DNA of 14,568 nt from Thermoplasmata archaeon (GTDB lineage: Archaea; Thermoplasmatota; Thermoplasmata; JAGHBH01), in contig JAGHBH010000122.1 of NCBI GenBank assembly GCA_021161085.1, forward strand, positions 1 through 14,568. The letters run 5' to 3'. Both the position numbers and the translations under genes were made by a program. Within the stretch, counting starts at the first letter, position 1, and the number at the start of each line of letters is the position of its first letter. A model generated the notes under the pieces. That model ran no database searches and was not told the origin of the DNA. It was given only the letters and a program-made list of their open reading frames with translations. Below, in pieces: positions 8,101 through 13,797 of this stretch.

Positions 8101-10843
8101 GTATGATGCTGTTGTTCAGGACGTTGAGATATCCTGTCGAGTTAACCCTTATCTCATACTGTCCGTCGGATGTGCAGTTCACGACGAGTCTGGTGGAATC
8201 CAGCGTGTAGTTGCCATCTATCATCAGGTTGCCATCCAGCCATACCGTCCAGGGGCTGTTCTCTGCCAGGAACCATCCTCCTTCCTGGACGTACATATTC
8301 CTGGCGTGGAGGCTGGTGTGGTTCATGTAGAGGCTTCCCGTGGGGGTGATGACCACGCTGCCGTTCACATGGATATACGCTCCATCCCTGGTTTCCGGTG
8401 TGGATATTATCCAGTCGCCGTCTATCCATTCGGGGACAAGTGTGGTTGGCACACTGGACAGCTCTACCGTGTTTCCGCCCTCGTTGCCCACGCTGTCAAC
8501 GGCCCTGACCACCACGTAGTAGCGCTGGTTGTCGGTCAATCCTGTGATATAAAGAGAGGTGTCCGCGGTGGTGTAATTCGGGGATGAGAAATTCTGTCCT
8601 CCGCTGGAGGCGGCGATATAGACGTTGTAGGTCAGAGGCTCACTCCATTCATCCCATCCCGGGCTCCAGCTGGCATAAAGTTCTCCGCCTTTTCCAGTAT
8701 CTCTCAGGGTTTCTATGCCGCCGAACACGGGGGGATCGACATCGCTCTGGAACATGTCCCAGGTGTACTGGGTGGTGGCGTTGAACCATGCGGTATACCA
8801 AGTATACCCCCAGTATTTGTTATCACCGTATGGGTCCTCATAGATGACAAAGCGTACGCTGTATCCGTTCCGTCCGGAGTTTCGTATCACATGACCGTCA
8901 TACCATAACTGCACCGTGTGATTGCCCGGCGTCAAAAATGTGGCATTCTCCAGGGTGGTGATTATCGTGCCCCACATGGTGGTTCTCAGTTCTCCCGTGA
9001 CCTTGTACCAGCCGGCCCGGGTGACGTTCACCGAGGCGTTCACCACCAGATAATCGTATTCCGCGTCTGCATCCGGTCCATCTACTGTGTAATGGCTGTG
9101 CGGTGGGTTGAAGGCTATTCCCGGGCCGTTGAAATCGCTCCAGTTGTAGGCGGGGGAAAGGAAATAGGTATCCGTGTCCTGCACCGACCAGTCATCCGTG
9201 TACTCCAGGGTGAGATCCACGTGATGTGGGTCACGTCCGCTGTTGTTTATATCTCTTCCGTCGAAAGTTACGTAGAAAGTATTCAGTCCAGGATTCAAAT
9301 ATCGGTATGTATAATGGTTTATTATCGTGTTGTTGGATGCATCCCGCAGTGATGCTCTCAGACGGCAGTTGAAACCCACGCCCGCGTCTACGGTCACGTT
9401 TATATGAAGCCAGTCGTAGAGTCCGTCGCCGTCCTCGTCCTCCGCCCACTGTTCGTATGGGGGGGAGAATATCCCCAGCCTGGCGGTTCCAACGTAGCTT
9501 CTTTTATTGTTGATGGTGACAGTCTCTCCGGAGACCGGTACAGCATACACTGTGAACGCATGCTCCCCGCCTTCGGTTACTGTTGCTCCCATGGATACCG
9601 TGGCCGTCTGCCCGGGGTTTAGCGATATGGTGGTGGAGTTGACCATGGTGCCGTCCACAAAAAGCTGGACCTCCACGTTGCTCTCGCTCCTCGTACCCTG
9701 GTTGGTGACATTTCCCCAGACCGTGAAAGGACGGTTTACGACATATGGCCTGCAGGAGACGTTCACCACCTTTATATCATGAGCCAGGGGTAGGATCGTG
9801 GCGTTGGTGGGAACCACTATGGTGCTGTTGGTGGTATCATTGCTGGTCATGTAGATGGCTCCGGGATAGAAGCCCGGGTCGGCATAGTCGCCGTGGATGG
9901 TGGTGGTCACATTTACGGACATGCCCGGGAGGACGCTGCCGTTCTCTCGCGAGTAGGAGAGATGGACGCCTTCGAACCATAGTGTATTCATGGCCCAGTC
10001 GGCCACCTCGGTGTGAGTGTGGTAGGAGGCGGAGATGTATGCTGTTACGGGGAGTGAAACACCTGTGGCCCGTATATCTACATCGTCTACGGAGGGCAGG
10101 GAATAGGAAACGTTGTCCAGATGCTGCTTGTAGTATGGTATCATGAAGTGGCATATCTGTGGGTCTCCGTTGGTGGAATCTAGGGGGCCGTCGTTGGTAA
10201 CCAGATATCTTATGGGAATTCCCTGGAAGTACGCAGTCTCCTGAAATGATTGGGTGTTACCGTCAGAGCCCAGGTTTCCGTAGACCCTCACGGTTATGTC
10301 ATCCCTGTATCCCGGGCTGACGGGTTCTATTGTCAGTCTCAGAACATGGTTCTCCAACCATTCGCTCACCAGGCGATAAGTATAGCCGTTGGTCGTGTAT
10401 TCATGGACTCCCGGTGTTATTTCCAGGAAAGAACGGGTCACCCCTCCCACCGTGACATCCACATAGGCGTATCCGTCGAAGGCATCGTTGCCGCCGTCAT
10501 TCCAGTAATTCGTGTATATATCATGTCTGGCGTTGAACCCCCGGGGGTCTGGGGGAAGGCGGCTGTCGGGGTACCCGAATTCGAACCGGGTGAGGTTGTC
10601 CGTGACGTTGAAAAACAGCGTATCCGTCCCCGTGTTGGATACGGTGAGATTGAAGGTGTAGTTGTCTCCTTCCTGGAACGTGGCGTCCACGGATGCAGGG
10701 GAAACGACTGCCGCGGGATCCGCTTTTGCCGTTCCCGAGACCAGTACAAACAACAGGAATACCAATCCGCCGAAAAATAGAATAGGTATTCTCTTTCCGG
10801 ATACAGTATGTTTAATCCGTTCTTTAGCGACTCCATCAGTCAT
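2117..10843 (-). CDS. Giant modular cell-surface protein (2908 aa): CARDB, beta-helix, FnIII, Ig-like and Ca-binding repeats, membrane anchor
   Basis: This is a secreted, membrane-anchored surface protein of unknown function; an adhesin or cell-envelope role is inferred. Approximate layout: signal peptide 1-41 (cleavage after AKA); unassigned beta-rich region to 350; CARDB 353-447; an acidic DEDGDG loop near 468; two further beta-rich stretches; fibronectin III-like 700-798; right-handed beta-helix 803-1190; Ig-type cap 1190-1275; second CARDB 1275-1377; second beta-helix 1380-1715; second cap 1715-1800; three tandem Ig-like repeats 1805-2105; two SbsA-type Ig domains 2111-2330; another Ig-like repeat 2331-2436; a pair of 85-residue Ig repeats 2438-2605; a third SbsA-type Ig 2608-2706; DxDxDG calcium repeats 2709-2815; membrane helix 2820-2842, then RKK; a 63-residue Pro/Glu-rich tail. 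N-x-S/T sequons are very dense and Cys is scarce. I see no protease, glycosidase or other catalytic motif. The start is fixed by GGAGG 8 bases upstream. GC falls to about 33-40 percent in sampled lines near 6180-6480, against 68 percent near the 3' end. The frame is open throughout. Confidence 0.93.
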   Translation of the reverse strand: MTDGVAKERIKHTVSGKRIPILFFGGLVFLLFVLVSGTAKADPAAVVSPASVDATFQEGDNYTFNLTVSNTGTDTLFFNVTDNLTRFEFGYPDSRLPPDPRGFNARHDIYTNYWNDGGNDAFDGYAYVDVTVGGVTRSFLEITPGVHEYTTNGYTYRLVSEWLENHVLRLTIEPVSPGYRDDITVRVYGNLGSDGNTQSFQETAYFQGIPIRYLVTNDGPLDSTNGDPQICHFMIPYYKQHLDNVSYSLPSVDDVDIRATGVSLPVTAYISASYHTHTEVADWAMNTLWFEGVHLSYSRENGSVLPGMSVNVTTTIHGDYADPGFYPGAIYMTSNDTTNSTIVVPTNATILPLAHDIKVVNVSCRPYVVNRPFTVWGNVTNQGTRSESNVEVQLFVDGTMVNSTTISLNPGQTATVSMGATVTEGGEHAFTVYAVPVSGETVTINNKRSYVGTARLGIFSPPYEQWAEDEDGDGLYDWLHINVTVDAGVGFNCRLRASLRDASNNTIINHYTYRYLNPGLNTFYVTFDGRDINNSGRDPHHVDLTLEYTDDWSVQDTDTYFLSPAYNWSDFNGPGIAFNPPHSHYTVDGPDADAEYDYLVVNASVNVTRAGWYKVTGELRTTMWGTIITTLENATFLTPGNHTVQLWYDGHVIRNSGRNGYSVRFVIYEDPYGDNKYWGYTWYTAWFNATTQYTWDMFQSDVDPPVFGGIETLRDTGKGGELYASWSPGWDEWSEPLTYNVYIAASSGGQNFSSPNYTTADTSLYITGLTDNQRYYVVVRAVDSVGNEGGNTVELSSVPTTLVPEWIDGDWIISTPETRDGAYIHVNGSVVITPTGSLYMNHTSLHARNMYVQEGGWFLAENSPWTVWLDGNLMIDGNYTLDSTRLVVNCTSDGQYEIRVNSTGYLNVLNNSIIQPGNTNYYYNLEVYGHLTVDHSDVWDAYSVEIRGTSAFADISYSRINTTNYQAYDLVYVENAVVNITHSVLHHARASGVHIRGGAARVVIENTFIFECNNNWMWVNGGVYAESGVVWVWNSTFRNNHYNDVGIRRATVEIYNSTLESPTSYGLTLDSFQARVWVNGTRIFNKTSYGILMYYANLARFREITVISSNVLYNWKGVAVFEGLKATATNTPPVYNRGETFFFNSTLNGSSNNWVDNGGEVYLYNSTTNAGWDFNDDTGRVYVGWFLNIKTVDAMGLPVPRSDVDVYDVESLLKSGKTRADGWLNWTKVISEEVSVSGVTLLTPHEIIATNSSVGAGSNTTTIESNKVVVVVLTPAVELRASPENIFFSDNRPIDGEVITITANITNNGSIGANNVRIDIMMNGEVVYTTYANIPAGGYAVVSTDVTLPFGLINITVWADPTDAIPEVSETNNAATRWLPVTWYIDSPETYIGEVFHVANITVTGTGNLTLVDCIINVSASEDYDPFVIRTSGGITFINTTITSSDPDVGYSTDIYSWTYMDNVSIMNMGSHNIYVYSPSHPVTILNSNINFPDYGFYIRHSNKVSIINTTITSHDSYPIYLYHLTNSRIENSTISSQYGYSIMDSCEIVIKNTTIFSRYSWSGLGIYGNSVIEGYNSTFSVPHGWGLYVDITAGELSGNNCVITSDSGVYLNRGNVWLNHSSISTNGGSRAIYIVNSQAYMYLNDAQIFETAGEGVYISDGVLEAYNSTITGRTNDIHLTGSGEVYLYNSSLSHDTVQYDSGSCYLHIGWLLDVVVVNTTFSPLPGVHIWVNDTFSSTIGEGFTGPDGWLRWIPVINETRYQSGWFSHNPYRIEAANATDKANATGDITDNAAVVVILGDHGPPLTSVDTLEKHFNANTTVNVTAWDETLVRDVSLYYRYSPDNSSWGPWTLFGVDVEEPWSFDFTWPDDEGYYQFYSNGTDLLGKTEPAHSTADTWAIYDTTPPATATALYNLFTDTSPFTISVTASDTYTPSSYLSVELWYYYSTDNTVWSGPYSGGSPDGQWWWNFTFPMGEGFYRFYTIGTDLAGNMESPPGTNDTWIGYDTTPPNAVMNPYPYWVNSLTPVPITLSASASDNTSGIWAVYLYYTYSTDNTSWGPWTLSGTAFSTPYTWTFSFPDGEGYYQFAAVGEDNLGHIGEIQSSLALGYDITAPYTTSTYPVNETTGVFVGSPIFVNVSEPLNPTTALAAFTITGPGGINITSSGYLSYSGTTYTWIPSSPLLPFSTYWVNISSAATDIAGNPFIFNSTWFTTGAADLQPPTIVSVSPADGTTTSRPNTAIVITFNETMNRTSVESAINITGPGSFLPLTFSWNLNTLTITHPLFEYNSWYTVTINASLAKDISDNTLDGNGNGTAEGSPTDDYVWTFRTRSDSPPTSQCTGVSSPTLTDTLVISYTASDDWSLTSIELWYRFNGGSWTLYATDAASGTSHSGSFLFTFPEGDGLYEFYTRAKDDHLPTPYYETAPSGNDTWTLRDANDPLINITGRPASITDQTTATVSWTAWDANGISYTEIRIDGGEWTQASDTYTFNSLSEGRHTITIRAVDVVGRETEVSFSFLVDLGPPNVSITSPSPGGYYNTMPTVTWTAEDPNGIDTTMIRVDGERWTMAFGTSYTLTGLRDGEHTVEIWAIDGAGRETTASVTFTYDRTSPRVSSTSPADGDTGVQTENITIVFSEPMRTDSTAGILVTTDHTTPLNGSFTWTDPSTLVWNGSLPQGATIYVVFNGTATDLAGNSLRSTEIQFTTYRPPTISDTDGDGMPDTWETDHGLDLRDPADANSDGDGDGLANLQEYENGTNPENADTDGDGMPDGWEISVSINPLDSSDGAADADGDGYTNKEEYEAGTDPNDPASHPAGDTTLSPWLWLIIVIIIAGIAIALLLSRKKGGEAVEAMPPHMPPPGAQEPLLPAPPEEPAADGTETGEPEAETTGGERGEEANSQEEEGEESF
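2534..2707 (-). repeat. Exact 27-base direct repeat in the calcium-binding segment
   Basis: Bases 2534-2560 and 2681-2707 are identical over 27 bases and begin 147 bases apart. Each encodes the loop DTDGDGMPD in the same frame of the giant gene. Further diverged copies (NSDGDGDGL, DADGDGY) lie between or beside them. The exact identity suggests a recent duplication or gene conversion of one loop, in a segment that otherwise resembles thrombospondin type 3 calcium repeats. Confidence 0.85.
4530..5430 (-). repeat. Three tandem Ig-like repeats of about 95-100 residues
   Basis: Within the giant gene three consecutive units share the same skeleton: a strand ending in V..AxD; a paired motif of the type LYYxYSxDNxxWGPWT (middle copy LWYYYSTDNTVWSGP); a W-x-F-x-F-x-[DM]GEGYYQFY strand; a G-x-D-x-x-G turn; then DTTPP or a similar linker. 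A fourth, diverged copy lies at about 3535-3850, separated by two SbsA-type domains. The repeats are imperfect at the DNA level, so they are not fresh duplications. Confidence 0.75.
5440..8435 (-). repeat. Duplicated beta-helix + cap unit, with the second CARDB between the copies
   Basis: Two long stretches of the giant protein align by eye. Copy 1 (about 7020-8435) starts with WIISTPET and runs through beta-helix turns to GEVYLYNSTTNAGWDF. It then has a GWFLNIKTVD strand, a DGWLNW motif, HEIIATNSS and VVVVVL. Copy 2 (about 5440-6700) starts with WYIDSPET, reaches GEVYLYNSSLSHD, then GWLLDVVVVN, DGWLRW, YRIEAANAT and VVVIL. The helix turns carry stacked N-[ST] motifs with a period of roughly 20-25 residues. 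The shared order indicates duplication of a whole multi-domain unit, with heavy divergence afterwards. Confidence 0.7.
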
Positions 10844-10851
10844 ATCTCATT

Positions 10852-10856
10852 CCTCC
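10852..10856 (-). promoter_or_regulatory. Shine-Dalgarno sequence of the giant surface gene
   Basis: The minus strand reads GGAGG with 8 bases between it and the ATG at 10843, an ideal spacing. It supports this start, which is also followed by a proper signal peptide. Confidence 0.75.
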
Positions 10857-10873
10857 GCAATATTATCCGACTC

Positions 10874-10886
10874 TCCGATTTTCGGA
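10874..10886. promoter_or_regulatory. Small palindrome near the predicted start site of the giant surface mRNA
   Basis: TCCGATTTTCGGA is a 5-base-pair inverted repeat (TCCGA/TCGGA) around a 3-base spacer. It falls about 25-35 bases downstream of the TATA-like element at 10911-10917, near the expected transcription start. It could be a repressor half-site pair or a 5' hairpin. The stem is short and chance is possible. Confidence 0.3.
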
Positions 10887-10910
10887 TGATGGTCAAATAC
10901 ATGTTTCTCA

Positions 10911-10917
10911 TATATAA
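10911..10917 (-). promoter_or_regulatory. TATA-like box for the giant surface gene
   Basis: The minus strand reads TTATATA within CTTATATATGAG, the strongest TATA match in this intergenic region. A start site about 25 bases on gives a leader of roughly 45 bases that includes the GGAGG ribosome-binding site. Confidence 0.6.
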
Positions 10918-10958
10918 GAAGTTGCCTAAAGGCTCTTGGGTGTTCTTTGGGCTTCTTT

Positions 10959-10986
10959 GTGTGGTTCGGAGGGTTCGTGTGGTTCT
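10959..10986. repeat. Pair of direct repeats in the divergent promoter region
   Basis: GTGTGGTTC occurs at 10959-10967 and again at 10977-10985, 18 bases from start to start. The pair lies 26 bases before the TATA-like TTAAAA of purP, where an activator or repressor could bind. The surrounding stretch is G/T-rich and low in complexity, so the repeat may be compositional. Confidence 0.3.
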
Positions 10987-11010
10987 GGGGGGAGGCGGAG
11001 GGCGAAACGG

Positions 11011-11016
11011 TTAAAA
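11011..11016 (+). promoter_or_regulatory. TATA-like box for purP-nep1; leaderless start
   Basis: TTAAAA lies 22 bases before the ATG at 11039, preceded by the purine-rich GAAACGG, which resembles a BRE element. Transcription would begin at or within a base or two of the start codon. The stretch just upstream (CTTCTCCC) has no Shine-Dalgarno, consistent with a leaderless transcript. Confidence 0.55.
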
Positions 11017-11038
11017 CAGGGGGCCTTTATCTTCTCCC

Positions 11039-12109
11039 ATGTTTCCGAAGGATGCCGTCGTCAAACTGCTGGGCGAATATGACCTGGGTAACATGACCAT
11101 GGCCACGGTCTGCTCCCACTCAAGCCTCCAGATATTCCACGGGGCCCGTATGGAGGGGTTCAAGACGCTGGGGATAGCTGTCAGGGAGAGGATGAGATAC
11201 TACGACGCCTTTCCTCTGGCCAGGCCGGACGAGTTCCTAATGGTGGGCTCCTACGGCGAGATACCGGACCTGGTGGACGAACTGCTGGCCAGGAACGTGG
11301 TGTTGATACCGCACGGCTCCTTCGTGGAATACCTCGGTGCGGAAAACTTTGCTAACCTGGGGTTGCCTACCTTCGGAAACCGGGCCGTGCTGGAGTGGGA
11401 GAGCGACAGGGACAGACAGCGGGAGTGGCTGGAGGCCGCCGGCATCTCCATGCCCACTAAGATAGACGACCCGAAAGACATAGACAGGCCGGTGCTGGTC
11501 AAATACCACGGGGCCAAGGGGGGCAGGGGCTTCTTCATAGCCAAAGACTACGCGGATTTCAAACTGGGTATAGACTGGACCAAGAAATACACGATCCAGG
11601 AGTACATCCTGGGGACCCGCTACTATATCCACTATTTCTACTCGCCCATCAAGGACTCCGGCTACACCCTCAGCAGGGGCTCCCTGGAGGTGCTCAGCAT
11701 GGACCGACGGGACGAGAGCAACATAGACGAGATGTACAAGCTGGGAAGCCAGGAAGAGCTAAAGAAGCACGGCATCTTTCCCTCCTTCGTGGTCACGGGA
11801 AACGTCCCTGTTGTCCTCCGGGAGAGCCTCCTCCCCAAGGTCTTCGACATGGGAGAAAAGGTGGTGGAAAAATCATTGGAACTCTTCGGCGGTATGATAG
11901 GTCCCTTCTGCCTGGAAACAATAGTCACCGACCAGCTGGAGTTCAAGGTGTTCGAGATATCCGGAAGGATAGTGGCCGGGACCAATCCCTTCATAGGGGG
12001 ATCCCCCTACAGCGAGTTCATAGAGCCGGGGATGTCCACCGGCCGCCGGATAGCCAGAGAGATAAAGAACGCCAGGGACCTAGGCCTCCTGGATATGGTC
12101 CTCTCGTGA
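11039..12109 (+). CDS. purP: FAICAR synthetase PurP (ATP- and formate-dependent)
   Basis: PurP is the archaeal enzyme that formylates AICAR to FAICAR with formate and ATP, the ninth step of IMP synthesis, replacing the folate-dependent PurH transformylase of bacteria. The 356-residue length matches family members (about 360). Recognisable stretches are SHSSLQIFHGA (26-36), the lid IPHGSFVEYLG (90-100), PTFGNRAVLEWESDR (110-124), the ATP-grasp segment PVLVKYHGAKGGRGFFIAKD (151-170), YTIQEYILGTRYYIHYFYS (184-202), and the C-terminal metal/phosphate region with Glu293 in CLE and FEISGRIVAGTNPF (305-318). It is the first gene of a probable two-gene operon with nep1, whose ATG lies 19 bases after the stop. 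The start follows a TATA-like box at leaderless spacing. Two ATP-grasp PurP/PurO-like groups exist in Archaea; the match here is to the formate-ligase type. Confidence 0.95.
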   Translation: MFPKDAVVKLLGEYDLGNMTMATVCSHSSLQIFHGARMEGFKTLGIAVRERMRYYDAFPLARPDEFLMVGSYGEIPDLVDELLARNVVLIPHGSFVEYLGAENFANLGLPTFGNRAVLEWESDRDRQREWLEAAGISMPTKIDDPKDIDRPVLVKYHGAKGGRGFFIAKDYADFKLGIDWTKKYTIQEYILGTRYYIHYFYSPIKDSGYTLSRGSLEVLSMDRRDESNIDEMYKLGSQEELKKHGIFPSFVVTGNVPVVLRESLLPKVFDMGEKVVEKSLELFGGMIGPFCLETIVTDQLEFKVFEISGRIVAGTNPFIGGSPYSEFIEPGMSTGRRIAREIKNARDLGLLDMVLS

Positions 12110-12128
12110 ACGGTGGGTGGTGTTCGGC

Positions 12129-12932
12129 ATGATACATATCATCCTGGGCGAAGCGGAACTGGAGCTCGTGCCTGAGAGGATAGCGGGCCATCCAGCGGTC
12201 AGGAAGAACGCCGAGAAGAGGGGAAAACGGCCTACTAACACACTCCTGGACTCCAGCCTCCACCACCAGGCCATGAAGGTTCTGCCGGACCGGACCCGCA
12301 GGGGGAGACCGGACATAGTGCACTACTTCCTCCTCCTATCCCTGGACTCCATCCTGAACCAGCATGGTCTTCTGAGAGTATGGGTTCACACAAGGAACGA
12401 CGAACTCATAAGGGTGGACCCGGAGACCCGCATACCCCGCTCCGGCCCACGATTCGTCGGGCTGATGGAATCACTATTCCAGAACCGGGCCATTCCCGGC
12501 AAGGAAAACCCCCTTTTGCCGATGGAGAGCGGATGGACCCTGGAGGACGTTGTGAGGGGGGTCAGGGACGGCCGGCTGGGAGACACAGGCGCAGGGAGGG
12601 AGAGGGGAGAGCTGGGGGAGACAGGGGAGAGGGGTGTGGCGGAGGAAAACGGAAAGGCCAGCCGTGCCGACTTGAGCCCGGCCTCCTACCGTGTGATATG
12701 CCTATCCCCCCCGCCGAGGGGACGGCCGGTGAAACTCTCGGCCTACATCCCGACATTCTTGGCGGAGGGCGATGTGGTGTTCGTGGTGGGAGGCTTTCCG
12801 GAGGGCGACTTCCACTCCGACGTCTATTCCCAGGCGGACGATATAATCTCCATATCGGAAAAACTGCTCGCCGTCTGGACCGTAACGATGGACATCCTCG
12901 CCGCCTGCGAGATGGGCATGGGGCTTCTGTGA
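12129..12932 (+). CDS. nep1: Nep1/Emg1-type rRNA pseudouridine N1-methyltransferase with an internal low-complexity insert
   Basis: Nep1 is a SPOUT methyltransferase that methylates N1 of a pseudouridine in the small-subunit rRNA and aids 30S assembly, using S-adenosylmethionine as a homodimer. Conserved stretches are TLLDSSLHHQAMK (38-50), RRGRPDIVHYFLLLSLDSIL (57-76), VHTRNDELIRVDPETRIPR (86-104), RFVGLMESL (108-116), and the knotted cofactor site VVGGFPEGDF (219-228) with ISISEKLLAVWTV (240-252). I start at the ATG at 12129 because GGTGGTG (12116-12122) sits 6 bases before it. A GTG at 12117 is in frame but overlaps that ribosome-binding site. The product has 267 residues, against roughly 205-225 for many archaeal relatives. 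The surplus is chiefly a Gly/Glu/Arg-rich insert at about 151-184, plus a few residues near 28-36. It is cotranscribed with purP and ends 33 bases from a convergent gene. Confidence 0.93.
   Translation: MIHIILGEAELELVPERIAGHPAVRKNAEKRGKRPTNTLLDSSLHHQAMKVLPDRTRRGRPDIVHYFLLLSLDSILNQHGLLRVWVHTRNDELIRVDPETRIPRSGPRFVGLMESLFQNRAIPGKENPLLPMESGWTLEDVVRGVRDGRLGDTGAGRERGELGETGERGVAEENGKASRADLSPASYRVICLSPPPRGRPVKLSAYIPTFLAEGDVVFVVGGFPEGDFHSDVYSQADDIISISEKLLAVWTVTMDILAACEMGMGLL
12588..12660 (+). repeat. Purine-rich low-complexity tract inside nep1
   Basis: This stretch is almost entirely G and A, with repeated GGGAGAGG/GGGGAGA words, and encodes the Gly/Glu/Arg-rich insert of Nep1. It keeps the frame. 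Such tracts grow by replication slippage, and the two flanking protein halves match the family well. Confidence 0.65.
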
Positions 12933-12965
12933 GCATGCTTGTCCGACCGCCCTCCGCCCCTCTGC

Positions 12966-13787
12966 CTATCCGTGGAGGTCTTTCAGTCCCCTGACACGGA
13001 CCTCTCTCACATATTCCCCTGCAGTCCGGGCCATATCCCGCACCTCTTCGGGAGTATAAGGAGCCACATCCATCATGGCGGGGTCCATGGTGTTTCTCGG
13101 AACGAACTGCTGGAGAGCGTACCTCCTCGCCCCCTCTATATGCCTGGCGATATCCTCTATCTCCCTTGGCCCCGTTATACCGGGCACAACGGTTGTCCTG
13201 AACTCGTAGTCCACGTTCCCCTCCATTATTATCCTGATACTCTCCTCTATCTTCTCCAGGTCCGTGGACAGTCCCACGGCCTTCATGTATCTCTCGTCCA
13301 GCGGGGCCTTTATATCCATGGCTATATAGTCCAACAGTCCCTCTTCCATAAGCTCTTTCAGCTTGTCGGGGTTGGTGCCGTTGGTGTCGAACTTCACCAT
13401 GAGCCCCATGTCCTTTATCGTTCTCAGTAGGCGGGGGAGTGTGGGATGGAGCGTGGGCTCCCCCCCGGTGACGCATACGCCGTCCAGAAAGTCGCCGTTC
13501 TCCATCAGATAGGCGGACACCTCGCTCCAGGGTATGGTTTCCATATCCCCGGGGGAGAGGACCAGGGCGCTGTTGTGGCAGAAGGGACATCGGAAGTTGC
13601 ATCCCGGCAGGTAGATGGTGGAAACTATGTGGCCGTCCCAGTCCAACAGGGATGTCTTTATGAACCCCTTTACCGGAGGCAGTTCCTCCACGTCAGCATC
13701 CTCACCAGCGCTTTCACCGTTCTTTGCCGCTTCTTCGCCCGATGGGTTCGGGGGAGAAGGAGAAGCCGTCATCTCCATGTCTTCCAT
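12966..13787 (-). CDS. Radical SAM activase, anaerobic ribonucleotide reductase/pyruvate formate-lyase activating type
   Basis: This is a radical SAM enzyme of the glycyl-radical activase group. Such proteins cleave S-adenosylmethionine with a [4Fe-4S] cluster to put a radical on a partner such as the anaerobic ribonucleoside-triphosphate reductase. The product has 273 residues. The cluster motif is CNFRCPFC (Cys63, 67, 70), followed by HN. VCVTGGEPTLHP (104-115) is the GGE strand, KFDTNGTNP (132-140) is the usual beta-4 motif, and DYIAMDIKAPL (153-163), TTVVPGIT (198-205) and QQFVPRN (226-232) are typical of this archaeal subgroup. An acidic, Pro/Ser-rich N-terminal extension of about 38 residues precedes the conserved part at GFIKTSLLDW. 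The ATG at 13787 is preceded by GGTGAG at suitable spacing; an in-frame ATG at 13841 lies inside the upstream gene. The target reductase is not in the window, so NrdG remains an inference. Confidence 0.88.
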   Translation of the reverse strand: MEDMEMTASPSPPNPSGEEAAKNGESAGEDADVEELPPVKGFIKTSLLDWDGHIVSTIYLPGCNFRCPFCHNSALVLSPGDMETIPWSEVSAYLMENGDFLDGVCVTGGEPTLHPTLPRLLRTIKDMGLMVKFDTNGTNPDKLKELMEEGLLDYIAMDIKAPLDERYMKAVGLSTDLEKIEESIRIIMEGNVDYEFRTTVVPGITGPREIEDIARHIEGARRYALQQFVPRNTMDPAMMDVAPYTPEEVRDMARTAGEYVREVRVRGLKDLHG

Positions 13788-13790
13788 ATA

Positions 13791-13797
13791 TCTCACC
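13791..13797 (-). promoter_or_regulatory. Shine-Dalgarno overlapping the stop of the upstream gene
   Basis: The minus strand reads GGTGAGA 3 bases before the radical SAM ATG. The TGA inside it (13795-13793) is the stop codon of the zinc-finger gene, so the two genes are tightly linked and may be translationally coupled. Confidence 0.7.

Noticed and set aside
5700..8440. Repeated N-S-T pattern considered as a CRISPR or minisatellite array
   Set aside because: The periodicity is in the protein (beta-helix turns), the DNA units are not near-identical, and spacer-like uniform lengths are absent.
7721..8587. Plus-strand open frames with His/Val/Gly-rich translations opposite the first beta-helix
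   Set aside because: They are antisense shadows of the beta-helix codons, without motifs or upstream signals.
10955..11000. Possible tRNA or small RNA suggested by a GGTTCG-like T-loop motif in the intergenic region
   Set aside because: No cloverleaf stems can be built around it; the stretch is simple G/T-rich DNA.
12117..12128. GTG start for nep1, four codons earlier
   Set aside because: The GTG is part of GGTGGTG, which is best read as the ribosome-binding site of the ATG at 12129. Homologues begin near the IIL motif.
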